Source: Haloterrigena sp. H1
GTDB lineage: Archaea > Halobacteriota > Halobacteria > Halobacteriales > Natrialbaceae
Length of the DNA: 64,000 bases
Assembly: GCF_005938085.1 (NCBI RefSeq)
Contig: NZ_SMZK01000003.1
Span: forward strand, 62,001 to 126,000
Reading direction: 5' to 3'
A program made the position numbers and the translations under genes. This document shows positions 8,531 to 17,269 of the stretch, piece after piece. How positions within the stretch are numbered: position 1 is the stretch's first letter; each line of letters begins with the position of its first letter. Below the pieces are notes generated by a model. That model was not told the origin of the DNA. It ran no database searches and saw only the letters and a program-made list of their open reading frames with translations.

Positions 8531-8887
8531 ATGGATTGCCCTGCATGCGACTCACCGATTACACTCGAAGTGGGCCCGGAGCAACCACTTTCGACATCAC
8601 TTCCCGATGCGCTCCTTACGGCCGAGGAAGACGAGTGTATTGAGATTACCCGAAATTGTTGGACCTGTGGCTGGCACGAAGACCGACAGATTCGCGTCGA
8701 GTCAATCGAGACGACCGAGGGAGACGAGGCCGCTGTCGAGCGAGCCGTGCTCCTCAACGAGATCACCGACGAACTTTCGGCCATCGACAGTTTGGCAACG
8801 CTCAAAGATACTCTTGCCGAGGTCCGCCGGCAGCGTCAGCTTGATCCAACGACCACGGATACAAACAGAGACACCACGGGTGAATAG
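8531..8887 (+). CDS. Small zinc-ribbon protein
   Basis: It encodes 118 residues from the ATG at 8531, chosen because the zinc ribbon begins there (MDCPACDS); an upstream in-frame extension to 8399 is Arg/Pro-rich and unlikely. The second Cys pair is CWTCGW. The C-terminal half is a long acidic helix. It is 2 bp from the next gene, so the two are co-transcribed. The function is unknown. Confidence 0.6.
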   Translation: MDCPACDSPITLEVGPEQPLSTSLPDALLTAEEDECIEITRNCWTCGWHEDRQIRVESIETTEGDEAAVERAVLLNEITDELSAIDSLATLKDTLAEVRRQRQLDPTTTDTNRDTTGE

Positions 8888-8889
8888 CG

Positions 8890-9219
8890 ATGCCCGATGG
8901 CGACGCCCTGTACGACGTTCGTGAACGAACCGGAAATCCCGAGCACGCATCGGTTGACGAGGTAGTTGAGCTCGTGTTCGAGCGCGCACAGAACCCTCGA
9001 GAGGATCACCAGGATGCGCATTTCGACGCGGCGATGGCGACCGCCGTGGACAGATACGGGACAGAACCCGTCCGTACGGTCATCCATCGCGTCCTCGTCG
9101 ACCACTATCCGTTCCGTACCGCCACGACTGACCTCAAGATGCGCAACATCGACGGCATTCGTATTGGGACGACGGCCGGCTGGTTCCTTGACGAGCTGAA
9201 CGCGCAGCAAGGCGACTGA
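8890..9219 (+). CDS. Hypothetical helical protein
   Basis: The 109-residue protein is predicted mostly helical, with HASVDEVVELVFERAQ and FDAAMATAVDRYGTEPVRTVIHRVLVDHYPF. It follows the zinc-ribbon gene by 2 bp. No family is recognised. Normal haloarchaeal composition supports it as real. Confidence 0.55.
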   Translation: MPDGDALYDVRERTGNPEHASVDEVVELVFERAQNPREDHQDAHFDAAMATAVDRYGTEPVRTVIHRVLVDHYPFRTATTDLKMRNIDGIRIGTTAGWFLDELNAQQGD

Positions 9220-9355
9220 GATGAGTCTCATGAAATCCCGCGACCGCTGCTACGCTTCGGTATCAAATCGATGAGTCGCCAAGGCTAGCGATATTCTACA
9301 GGCGTTTATTTCAAGTAGATCGACACGAGGGCGGATAACTGATACCTTATCGAAA

Positions 9356-9787
9356 ATGGTTATCCGGAAGCATGAGAAAACCAAGACTGTGACTGACGAC
9401 GTCGCGTATCCCTCTGTTGACTTGGTCCTTGACCTTCACGAGCAGATTGTCGAGGAAGGCGACAACACGGAATCAGGGGTTCGATCAGAAGATGCAGTTG
9501 CATCTGCGTTGCAGTACGTTTCGGAGGGATTTTTCGGGGAGGTCCCACAGACGATCCATGAGAAGGCAGTCCACCTGATGAGGCTGCTTGTTGCAGATCA
9601 TCCGTTTGTCGACGGGAACAAGCGAACTGCACTCCGAACGGTAGTCGTCTTTTATATGCTGAATGGATACACATTCGAATACGGCGATGAAATTCGTGCC
9701 TTATTGCACCGATTTGCGACCGACGAAGCCGCTGTTGACACCGATACCGCAGTGATTTACTTCCGAGCGTGCGCTCGTCGCAACTGA
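9356..9787 (+). CDS. Doc-type Fic/Doc-family protein
   Basis: The 143-residue protein carries HPFVDGNKRTA at residues 82-92, the Fic/Doc catalytic motif with the His, acidic residue and Gly-Asn-Lys-Arg. The length and the early helix with Gly-Val-Arg and AVASAL match the Doc branch of death-on-curing toxins, which phosphorylate EF-Tu in bacteria. The archaeal target is unknown. No Phd-like antitoxin lies upstream; a 56-residue protein starts 33 bp downstream at 9821 and is the only adjacent candidate partner. Confidence 0.8.
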   Translation: MVIRKHEKTKTVTDDVAYPSVDLVLDLHEQIVEEGDNTESGVRSEDAVASALQYVSEGFFGEVPQTIHEKAVHLMRLLVADHPFVDGNKRTALRTVVVFYMLNGYTFEYGDEIRALLHRFATDEAAVDTDTAVIYFRACARRN

Positions 9788-9820
9788 TAAAGGGACACAA
9801 CGAGTAGATTCAATATAGAG

Positions 9821-9991
9821 ATGGCGTCCAGCACCGATTCCTCGGCGACGGTCGACGAAGAAGCCCGCCGACTCTATGAGCGATATCAGTCGGCTGAGAG
9901 TGATGAGGAACGCCACGAAATCGCCCTCGAGATGGGGAAGCTTGACGGACGCCGACACGCGGAGATTTACGCAGCACTCGAAGACGAGTGA
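9821..9991 (+). CDS. Small acidic helical protein, possible partner of the Doc-like gene
   Basis: It encodes 56 residues, starting 33 bp after the Doc-like gene. It is rich in Glu, Arg and Ala, with a helix through DEEARRLYERYQ and EERHEIALEMGK. Size and charge resemble small antitoxins, but nothing in it is diagnostic. The gene is visible as a clean open frame from ATG to TGA with haloarchaeal codon use. Confidence 0.5.
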   Translation: MASSTDSSATVDEEARRLYERYQSAESDEERHEIALEMGKLDGRRHAEIYAALEDE

Positions 9992-10176
9992 GCGGTTTTT
10001 CTTCCAGAGATCTGTGTGTACGGAGTCGTTCAATATCCGCGACTGGTTACTGTTCACTGTGAGAATCCGCATTTCGGAGATATCGTGAATTGCCGCCGGT
10101 GGCGATCCACTGATTGTTGAGTTCAGAAATTCCACCCAGCGTTTAACTTTTGAGAGTACTGATAGTTAACTAATCG

Positions 10177-11142
10177 ATGGAGCGGTTAAACCGACAGCAA
10201 GAGACCGAAGCTCAGTCGGGGCAAGAAGCAACCAAACAAAAGGGCGAGCAGACCTGTCCTGAATGTGAGTCAAGTGCGCTCACGAGAAGTGCGGACGAGA
10301 GTGAGATTAGCTGTGCGGAGTGCGGGTTGGTTCTCGAAGAGGAAGCTATCGATCGAGGGCCTGAATGGCGGGCGTTCAACGCGGCAGAACGGGACAGCAA
10401 ATCTCGAGTGGGTGCACCGACAACCCAAACAATGCACGACAAGGGCTTGACGACCACTATTGGATGGCGAAACAAAGATGCCGCTGGTCGCTCGCTGTCC
10501 TCAGAGAAGCGCCTTCAGCTCAGCCGGATGCGGAAATGGCAAGAGAGGATTCGAACAAAAGACGCTGGCGAACGGAATCTCCAACTTGCTCTCTCCGAAA
10601 CCGATCGGATGGCGTCCGCGCTGGGTGTTCCCCGATCTGTTCGAGAGGTCGCGAGTGTGCTCTATCGGCGTGCACTTGATGAAGATCTTATCCGCGGGCG
10701 TTCCATTGAGGGCGTTGCCACAAGTACATTATACGCGGCCTGCCGGATGGAGGGAATTCCCCGGTCGCTAGACGAAATTTCGGCAGTCTCTCGTGTTGAA
10801 CGCATGGAAATCGCGCGTACGTATCGGTATATCGCGCAAGAACTCTCCCTCGAAATGGAGCCCGTTGATCCAAAAAAGTACGTTCCTCGCTTCTGCTCTG
10901 AACTCGAGGTTTCCGAAGAAGTGCAGGCGAAAGCGACTGAAATTATCGAGACAACTGCGGAGAAGGGACTGTTATCAGGAAAATCGCCAACTGGCTATGC
11001 TGCGGCAGCAATCTATGCGAGTTCTTTGTTGTGCAATGAGAAACGAACACAGAAAGCCGTCGCTGACGTTGCTTGCGTGACTTCTGTCACTATTCGAAAC
11101 CGATATCAAGAGCAGATCAATGCTCTGGGACTTCAGAACTAA
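10177..11142 (+). CDS. tfb: Transcription initiation factor TFB
   Basis: The 321-residue protein contains an N-terminal zinc ribbon (Cys 27, 30, 46 and 49), the B-finger/linker segment with WRAFN..ERDSKSRVGAP, and two cyclin-like repeats (about residues 125-215 and 220-315). These are the marks of archaeal TFIIB, which bridges TBP/TATA and RNA polymerase. Haloarchaea carry several tfb paralogues that direct different promoter sets; a plasmid-borne copy may reprogramme host transcription for the element. The zinc Cys are all present. Confidence 0.95.
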   Translation: MERLNRQQETEAQSGQEATKQKGEQTCPECESSALTRSADESEISCAECGLVLEEEAIDRGPEWRAFNAAERDSKSRVGAPTTQTMHDKGLTTTIGWRNKDAAGRSLSSEKRLQLSRMRKWQERIRTKDAGERNLQLALSETDRMASALGVPRSVREVASVLYRRALDEDLIRGRSIEGVATSTLYAACRMEGIPRSLDEISAVSRVERMEIARTYRYIAQELSLEMEPVDPKKYVPRFCSELEVSEEVQAKATEIIETTAEKGLLSGKSPTGYAAAAIYASSLLCNEKRTQKAVADVACVTSVTIRNRYQEQINALGLQN

Positions 11143-11204
11143 CGTCTCCTCTGGGGTGATCCAAAATTAGAGCCGCTGTTGGCGATTCCAAAGGATTTCG
11201 ATGA

Positions 11205-11348
11205 TTACTCTGTTTCCATCTCTGATTGAGAGCTATCAACCGCACTATCCCGCAGCACTTGCTGAATATGGAAATCTTTCTCCAATGGGTTATCACTCTG
11301 TAACGCTTCTTCAAGGTGGGCCCTACTCTTCTCGCTCAACCCCCTCAT
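11205..11348 (-). CDS. Small haloarchaeal helical protein
   Basis: It encodes 47 residues from the ATG at 11346-11348. The pattern LSEKSRAHLEEAL..DNPLEKDFHIQQVL resembles small haloarchaeal proteins of this type, a helix-turn-helix-sized unit without Cys. A TATTATTTAG box lies about 30 bp upstream on the minus strand. The rest of the 355-bp gap between tfb and the PadR gene (11143-11497) shows no other gene. The function is unknown. Confidence 0.5.
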   Translation of the reverse strand: MRGLSEKSRAHLEEALQSDNPLEKDFHIQQVLRDSAVDSSQSEMETE

Positions 11349-11497
11349 GCTATGTATCTGTATGGATAGTAACACTAAATAATAACTGAATACCAATCGC
11401 GATGTCTTACCGACATCACCTTCAGCAAAAATTACACTAGGTGTGTTCGTGTAACTCTTGTCCAGTGGTTTATCAACCAATAGGCAGGAGTACCAAT

Positions 11498-11791
11498 ATG
11501 TACGATCTCACTAAATTCCAGCGTGACATCTTGTACGTGATCGCCGGTCAGGATGAGCCACATGGCCTTGCAATCAAAGACGAACTCGAGGAGTACTACG
11601 AGAACGAGATCCACCACGGGCGACTGTATCCGAATCTCGACGATGTCGTCGACAAAGGGCTTGTTGAGAAGGGGAAGGTCGATCGTCGGACGAACTCCTA
11701 CACGATCACAGCGCGTGGCCGACGCGAACTCGAGGCCCGTCGCGAGTGGGAAGATCAGTACGTCGGTGTACTACTCACGAATTCGGAGTGA
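11498..11791 (+). CDS. PadR-family winged-HTH regulator, copy 1
   Basis: It encodes 97 residues from the ATG at 11498. It has the PadR layout: FQRDILYVIAG, GLAIKDELEEYY, HGRLYPNLDDVVDKGLVEKG, then the RRTNSYTIT wing and the tail. The binding helix is HGRLYPNLDDVV. It has a close paralogue 190 bp downstream (11981), so the pair is a tandem duplication. The effector is unknown; there is no C-terminal ligand domain. Confidence 0.85.
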   Translation: MYDLTKFQRDILYVIAGQDEPHGLAIKDELEEYYENEIHHGRLYPNLDDVVDKGLVEKGKVDRRTNSYTITARGRRELEARREWEDQYVGVLLTNSE

Positions 11792-11980
11792 GACGGCCGT
11801 AACCGCTGATCGTGCATACAGAGTCGGATTCCCCGAGTGTTGTTCTATTACGATCACAGTGTCAGGATGGCGTGAATGAAATGAGAGTCAGCTAGTGGTA
11901 TAAAGAACCGACTAGTTTGATTACCTTACATCTACGTACGTGTAGAATAACAAATATCATCTCGCCTGAATGGCTGGGCT

Positions 11981-12253
11981 ATGGACGACCTCACTGGATT
12001 CCAACGAGACCTGCTGTACGTGATCGCGGGCGCTGACCAGCCATCTGGACAGGATATCAAAGATGAGATCGAGCAGTACTACAGTTCAGAGATCAATCAT
12101 GGTCGGCTGTACCCGAATCTCGATACGGTCGTGAATAAGGGCCTTGTCGAGAAAGGACAACTCGACAGGCGCACAAACTATTACGCGATTACAGACGAGG
12201 GAGAGCAAGCAATTGAGGATCGGCGTGAGTGGAAATCCCAGTACACCGGTTAG
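11981..12253 (+). CDS. PadR-family winged-HTH regulator, copy 2
   Basis: The 90-residue paralogue of the preceding gene differs throughout but keeps FQRDLLYVIAG, INHGRLYPNLDTVVNKGLVEKG and RRTNYYAIT. Each copy has its own upstream AT-rich region, so they may be separately expressed. Divergence between the copies indicates an old duplication. Confidence 0.85.
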   Translation: MDDLTGFQRDLLYVIAGADQPSGQDIKDEIEQYYSSEINHGRLYPNLDTVVNKGLVEKGQLDRRTNYYAITDEGEQAIEDRREWKSQYTG

Positions 12254-12403
12254 GATACGAAACCTATCACCAAGATGTCGTCTAGTTCTACGAAAATCCA
12301 GTATGTATGATTAGCACAGCGGTATTTTCCTCGACATTCAGTGATAGTCTTCAAATTTTCAGATATACTGAAGTTAGCTAGCGGCCTACGACAATACTAC
12401 GAC

Positions 12404-12796
12404 ATGTCTATACTAATATCATACCGGTCACGCCAACTTGCACGAATTAGTTTACTGGGTATCATTGCTCTCTTCACAGGAACACGTGTCATTGAGTACG
12501 AATCAAGTCCATGGGGGTGGGTCGCAGTATTTGCTATCGTGACAGCTCTCATTTTTGGCCCAGCCACGTGGATTATTCGCGATCGTGTTTCCAAAGCACA
12601 GCGTGAACGTCTCAGTTACGTTGTGACTGGTTTCGTTTTACTCTGCGTACCATTCGTCATTGGACTTGGACTCGTTGTTGATGGCTTACTATTCTTCATC
12701 AATGTCGGTGTACTTGGCAGTGTTATCGGCCTTGCAGTCACGTTTCTCGTCGAGCGAACAGTTGTTCCCGAACGGTTTGGTGGTACAGCCCAATAG
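12404..12796 (+). CDS. Membrane protein, unknown family
   Basis: It encodes 130 residues from the ATG at 12404 (an in-frame GTG at 12341 would add 21 residues). Four hydrophobic segments of 18-24 residues are visible, with a basic loop (RDRVSKAQRERL) between the second and third. No enzyme motif is seen. It lies alone between the PadR copies and the ArsR-type gene. Confidence 0.6.
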   Translation: MSILISYRSRQLARISLLGIIALFTGTRVIEYESSPWGWVAVFAIVTALIFGPATWIIRDRVSKAQRERLSYVVTGFVLLCVPFVIGLGLVVDGLLFFINVGVLGSVIGLAVTFLVERTVVPERFGGTAQ

Positions 12797-12934
12797 CATC
12801 CCCCTGATGTGAACAGCAAGGGAGTGAAGATCTCTTGACCAAGCGGGCGAAGCTCGACAATGCCGAGGTCTCCCACGCGTTGGGCAGTTCTGTTTACAGT
12901 CAGCAGCCTGTTCTCTCGGTGTGGACCCTCTACA

Positions 12935-12950
12935 GATCAGATATCTGATC
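12935..12950 (+). promoter_or_regulatory. 16-bp perfect palindrome, operator-like
   Basis: GATCAGATATCTGATC is a perfect palindrome, followed at 12953-12963 by a partial second copy, ACATATCTGAG. It lies about 20 bp upstream of an AT-rich TATA-like box (ACATATATTG, about 12972-12981) and 55 bp upstream of a wHTH gene at 13005. The palindrome is direct observation; repression by the downstream protein is inferred. Confidence 0.5.
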
Positions 12951-13004
12951 GCACATATCTGAGAAACACGAACATATATTGAGCATGACCACGTACAGTT
13001 GGAT

Positions 13005-13532
13005 ATGACTGAGTTCGATCCGGCCCCAGAATCCGACGCTGCTCAGCGACGGTGGCAAGAGGGCACGGACACGTTTGGTCGTGTCTACGATGTTGCCCTT
13101 GGAGTGACATCGCCCACCGCGTACACTGAGATTGCGGAGCTTGCCGACTGCTCTCCAAACGCTGCCAAAAAGCATCTCGAGCGTCTGACCGAGATGGGTA
13201 TCGTTCGAGCAGACCGTGATAGTCGCCCTGCGCAGTACGAACGGAACGATGGGTATCTCGAGTGGCAGGAGGCCAGCCAAATTGCAGATGAACTCTCCAT
13301 CGACGAGATAATCGACCGTGTGGCAGCACTCGAAGAACAGCTCACAGAGTATGAGGATCAGTTCGGAACCACTGACCCGACAGCGGTCTCGGTTGTCGAG
13401 CATGACGACCACGAGATGGTCCATGAACGGATGACTGCGATCAGTGAGTGGCAAGGCATTATTCGAGAGATTCGGCTGTATGAGCTTGCTCGACAGCTCT
13501 CCCAGAACGATGGGCACCTGATCTCTGCCTGA
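13005..13532 (+). CDS. Winged-HTH regulator (ArsR-like, DUF7342 type)
   Basis: The 175-residue protein has an HTH at about residues 35-75 (TSPTAYTEIAELADCSPNAAKKHL, then ERLTEMGIVRAD), a wing (RPAQYERND) and a helical C-terminus with an EEQLTEYED coiled stretch. It ends with TGA directly abutting the next start (13533), so the two genes form a unit. A 16-bp palindrome lies in its promoter. Confidence 0.75.
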   Translation: MTEFDPAPESDAAQRRWQEGTDTFGRVYDVALGVTSPTAYTEIAELADCSPNAAKKHLERLTEMGIVRADRDSRPAQYERNDGYLEWQEASQIADELSIDEIIDRVAALEEQLTEYEDQFGTTDPTAVSVVEHDDHEMVHERMTAISEWQGIIREIRLYELARQLSQNDGHLISA

Positions 13533-13979
13533 ATGAGTCGGCCACCATCGGATTCACACCCTGACTCCACAGGGCCACCGGATCGGCAGACACTACGATT
13601 GCTCGAGCGACATCTCACAACGGATTCACTCGTCGCCGAGACAGCATTCGATCCAGATTCCTACGAGCCGCGACTCCTCAAGGCGGTCTTCGATATGGAG
13701 CAATATCCAGAATCAGTCTCAGCAGCCCGGCTCGACATTCGGTGGTTCACGACTGGGGATTTCACATTTCACTACGTCGAAGACCACGACGATAGCAGCC
13801 AGTGGGAATGCCGTTGGGACAGGCACCCAAACACGCACAATGCCCGGTTGCACTTTCACCAGCCACCGACTGCGAACGACATCACTGATCTTGAACTCCC
13901 GTCGCTCCACCCACTCGAGGTGTACTCGACGGTACTTACTGCGATCGAGCAGCGTCTTGAGACTCTTTGGTCTCAGTGA
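13533..13979 (+). CDS. Hypothetical partner of the upstream wHTH gene
   Basis: The 148-residue acidic protein has no recognised catalytic motif. It has aromatic-rich strands (RLDIRWFTTGDFTFHYV, SSQWECRWD) followed by a C-terminal helix. The start codon immediately follows the wHTH stop, giving strong translational coupling. In haloarchaea, such wHTH-plus-partner pairs are common on accessory DNA; a toxin-antitoxin role is possible but not supported by a motif. Confidence 0.6.
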   Translation: MSRPPSDSHPDSTGPPDRQTLRLLERHLTTDSLVAETAFDPDSYEPRLLKAVFDMEQYPESVSAARLDIRWFTTGDFTFHYVEDHDDSSQWECRWDRHPNTHNARLHFHQPPTANDITDLELPSLHPLEVYSTVLTAIEQRLETLWSQ

Positions 13980-14086
13980 AGGTATGTGAGTCTCATTGGC
14001 CTCTCGCACACAGTATTTGCGAGGATGTCAGCGGGGTTCTTCCACTGGACGGAACACTCAAACGCGTCTCGTGAGATGACCCGTGT

Positions 14087-15547
14087 ATGAACCGAGTGAT
14101 CCTCGTCGTTTCCGTGGCGCTCCTCGTCGTTCTTGCGGGATGTGCGGGCGACACCGGGAGCCCCGAGAATGCGATTGACGACTCTCAGACCGTTGGGAAC
14201 GCTCTCGAGGTCGTTGACATGAACGTCGAAGACGTGTCGCCCGACGAGGAGTACATCGTCCTCGAGAATACCGCCGATGAGCCCGTTGATTTGTCCGGGT
14301 TTGAACTCCGAGACCGAGAGGGTGGACAGGTCGATGGCGGCCTCTCTCCGTTTTCGTTTCCAAGTGAGTTCGTTCTGGAGTCTGGGGAGACGGTGAAGAT
14401 AACGACCGGTGAAGGCGATCCAACGGACAACGAACTGTACTGGGGATACAACGTGAATATCTGGCGAGACGATGGCGACGTGGTTCGGCTTGTCGACGCC
14501 AATGGCCAGGTCGTACTCGAGCACGCCTACGGCGATATCGAACTCGATGAGTCTGAGTCGGACGGCGATGGAGAGAGCGGCACTGATGACGAGAGCGATG
14601 GACTCGACGGGAGCACTGTCGAGGGAGAACTCGAGATTCACCACATCGACGTCGGACAAGGCGATTCGACTCTCATCGTCACGCCAGCCAATGAGACGAT
14701 CCTGATCGATACTGGCGACTGGCGAGAGGACGGCAGTGAGGTCATCGCCTATCTCGAGGCCCAGGGGATCGATCGGATCGACCATCTCGTCGCGACACAC
14801 GCTGATGCCGACCACATCGGTGGTCACGCTGCTGTGATCGAGCACTTCGAGACGACTGGTGAGGGTATTGGAACCGCATACGATTCGGGTGTCCCATCGG
14901 ATTCTGCGACCTATGGGAACTACCTCGATACCGTCGACGAGTATGATGTCGAATTTCTCATCGTCGAAAGCGATGATGAACTGCCGCTTGAGGGCGATGT
15001 CTCTGCCCAGGTGATGAACCCGCCTGCTGGGGACGCTGGGAGTGACGTTAACGATAACAGTGTGGTACTGGCGCTCGAGTTTGGTGACTTCCAGTATTTG
15101 GCACCCGGTGATGTCGATACTGGCGTTGAGCAGCGCTTGGTCGACGAGTGGGGAAGCGACCTCGAGAGCGATGTCTACAAGGCTGGCCATCACGGGTCAT
15201 CGACCTCCTCGAGTGACGCCTTCGTGGATGCCGTAGATCCGGAGATGGCTATCATTTCGAGTGCCTACGACTCACAGTACGGGCACCCAAGCGATGAGGT
15301 CCTCGAACGGTTTGCCGAGCGAGAGATCGAAACGTACTGGACGGGAGTCCACGGCGATATTGTGGTTCGCACTGACGGCACGTCGGTCGACGTAGAGACG
15401 AGAGAGTCGTTCTCGACGGACGCCGAGGATATCCTTGCGGAGACACCTGATTCCGACGACGAGACGAATTCCCTGATATCTCCTCAGCTTACCGCAGATA
15501 GTGTCGCCAGTGGAATTGATGGAGCTGTCGCTCCTGCTATGGGGTGA
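14087..15547 (+). CDS. Secreted lipoprotein: lamin-tail domain plus ComEC-like MBL hydrolase
   Basis: The 486-residue protein begins with a signal peptide ending in the lipobox LAGC (Cys 19), so it is membrane-anchored on the outside. Residues about 36-150 form a lamin-tail-like beta domain (LENTADEPVDLSGFEL...VRL). After a Ser/Asp-rich linker, residues about 180-430 form a metallo-beta-lactamase domain with HADADH (238-243) and later HHGS and Asp/His positions of the ComEC-type extracellular MBL. It could degrade DNA or another phosphodiester outside the cell. The downstream DUF3006 gene starts at its stop. Confidence 0.8.
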   Translation: MNRVILVVSVALLVVLAGCAGDTGSPENAIDDSQTVGNALEVVDMNVEDVSPDEEYIVLENTADEPVDLSGFELRDREGGQVDGGLSPFSFPSEFVLESGETVKITTGEGDPTDNELYWGYNVNIWRDDGDVVRLVDANGQVVLEHAYGDIELDESESDGDGESGTDDESDGLDGSTVEGELEIHHIDVGQGDSTLIVTPANETILIDTGDWREDGSEVIAYLEAQGIDRIDHLVATHADADHIGGHAAVIEHFETTGEGIGTAYDSGVPSDSATYGNYLDTVDEYDVEFLIVESDDELPLEGDVSAQVMNPPAGDAGSDVNDNSVVLALEFGDFQYLAPGDVDTGVEQRLVDEWGSDLESDVYKAGHHGSSTSSSDAFVDAVDPEMAIISSAYDSQYGHPSDEVLERFAEREIETYWTGVHGDIVVRTDGTSVDVETRESFSTDAEDILAETPDSDDETNSLISPQLTADSVASGIDGAVAPAMG

Positions 15548-15552
15548 GAAAG

Positions 15553-15831
15553 ATGGATGGGACTTACACTGGCGTTGTCGATCGAATTGAAGACGGTGAG
15601 ATTGCCGTCATCTTGCTCGAGGAGAATGAGCAGGTGATCGAGCAAGTCGATGTCCCTGTGGGTCGATTGCCTGAGCCCGCTCAAACGGACGGTGGCGTGC
15701 TTTCGGTGATGCTTGAGGATGGTGAAATCACGTCGATGGAGTACCGACCGGACGCCACTTGCGACCGGCGTGAGTCTGCGCAGGAGAAACTGGATCGGTT
15801 GTCGGAGAAGTTATCTGATCGCGAGGAGTGA
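15553..15831 (+). CDS. DUF3006-family protein
   Basis: The 92-residue protein matches the DUF3006 pattern: DGTYTGVVDRIEDGEIAVILLEE at the start, VDVPVGRLPE in the middle and RRESAQEKLDRLSEKLS at the end. The ATG at 15553 is preferred over a GTG at 15544. DUF3006 proteins are often found beside ComEC-like MBL proteins, as here. The biochemical role is unknown. Confidence 0.85.
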   Translation: MDGTYTGVVDRIEDGEIAVILLEENEQVIEQVDVPVGRLPEPAQTDGGVLSVMLEDGEITSMEYRPDATCDRRESAQEKLDRLSEKLSDREE

Positions 15832-15996
15832 GTCGACGCTGGCGGTGATGAAGAGCGGCTCTCGAGGAAAAGTCCGTAGTGGACACTTGGTTCTGTTCCG
15901 AAGCTCCCTCTGATAAGGTAAGAATCGTGGATTGTCAAACGAACAGTACAGGCGAAGCACGTATCCTTCAATACCAGAAAACATTTGCCGAGACTA

Positions 15997-16434
15997 ATGG
16001 GATACCACTTAATGAAATCAATCACTAAATATGACATACCTGCGGCCATATTCGCGCTGCTTGGTCTTATCATTGCGCTACTTGGAGCGGGGTTGGGAAT
16101 AGACACTGGTGTAACCATACTTACTATACCGAACCATAGTGGCTGGGTGGCCCTGACTCTATTAATCGCCGGAGGAGCGGTATTCTTTGGCACAATCATC
16201 ACACTGCTTGGTATTTTATTCGTGAAAAATAATGATTTTAAACTTCCAACTGCCATACTCTTTGGAGCTCTTGCTCTCGGTTTCCTCAGATTGATTGCAG
16301 TGTTAGAACTCATTGAAAAGCCGAATGCAGGATATGATGGTGCACTACTGCTGTCGATAACCCTCGTGCCAGTACTGGTTTGGGTGCTTCTCTGGGGCAT
16401 CGAGCGGCACTGGAATATGAGCTTTTCTCAGTGA
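15997..16434 (+). CDS. Four-helix membrane protein
   Basis: It encodes 145 residues from the ATG at 15997 (a later ATG at 16012 is also possible). It has four hydrophobic segments (starting around residues 15, 48, 77 and 110) with short loops. No conserved motif is recognised. Base composition is more AT-rich than the core, typical of the accessory region. Confidence 0.55.
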   Translation: MGYHLMKSITKYDIPAAIFALLGLIIALLGAGLGIDTGVTILTIPNHSGWVALTLLIAGGAVFFGTIITLLGILFVKNNDFKLPTAILFGALALGFLRLIAVLELIEKPNAGYDGALLLSITLVPVLVWVLLWGIERHWNMSFSQ

Positions 16435-16439
16435 CTGGC

Positions 16440-17269
16440 GTGGTGACGGACTAGAACAATGGAAGTTCCGTCTACTACATTCGCATCTGTAGTGTGCAGA
16501 TGGGTCACTGAAACAGCTATCATGAAGTAAATCTCAGTGAACGGCTTGCAATCACTGCTTTCGATAATAGGGTGAAAGCCCCTGACTCGCTCGAGTCCCG
16601 CGCCTGTCGAGACGCAGGCGTCTCGCTGCCCGTCGCTCGTTTTACTCGCGAAGACCTCGCTGCGCTCCTCACAGGCTGTGGTGCTTGCGTCGGCGGGGTT
16701 CCTCGAGCGCGCCAGCCCCTTTTGATCCCACCCCTGTGGATTGATCGGGAGGCTATAGCGTTGGTTGCTCGCTCTTGAGTATCGGCCCACCCCGCTCGCC
16801 GCGTGCCGCCCTCCGCGTCGCTCGCGACCGACCATTCCGGGCTGCGGTTCGCTCCTGGCGTCGCTCACCGTTCCGGGCTAAAATGAATCTGGTCTCGACG
16901 CCAGCATTAAGCGCGTTTTCGGTTGCGCCCCTCGCGGGCTTTCGCGTTCCAGCGCTTGGTGCCGCCTGCGCTGTCGCGCGCCACACTGCGGCGCGCGTTC
17001 TCGACGACAGTCGTGCTGGACGCGGACCCGCAGTTCGGGCCGGACACGAGAAACGGCTTAAAGCTGGCCGCTTGCTTCGGGCGGGACGCCGCGCGGTGCT
17101 GGTTGGGTTACCTCATTCAGGCGCGCTCTCGCTCGCGCCCAGATGGGCGCTCACGAAGGCGCGAGCGCGAGCGCGCAGATAGATCTAGTCGGTCAGTGTC
17201 GTCGGAAAACCGCGATGTCCTAGCATCGCGGTGGCAGGCGCGCATGAGCGCCTTCAGAGTTGAACTCCA
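16440..17269 (+). other. GC-rich non-coding region with strong hairpins upstream of the OB-fold gene
   Basis: The 830 bp has no convincing protein gene on either strand. The DNA is very GC-rich with clustered CGCTCGCG-type words, unlike the surrounding accessory DNA. Inverted repeats: 17119-17137 with 17158-17178 (one mismatch over about 19 bp, 20-bp loop); ACCGCGATG/CATCGCGGT at 17209-17217 and 17224-17232; GGCGC/GCGCC at 17237-17252. A near-repeat of CGTTCCGGGCT is seen around 16834-16878. Candidate roles are a structured leader RNA, an origin-like region or an integration scar; none is proved. Confidence 0.5.
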
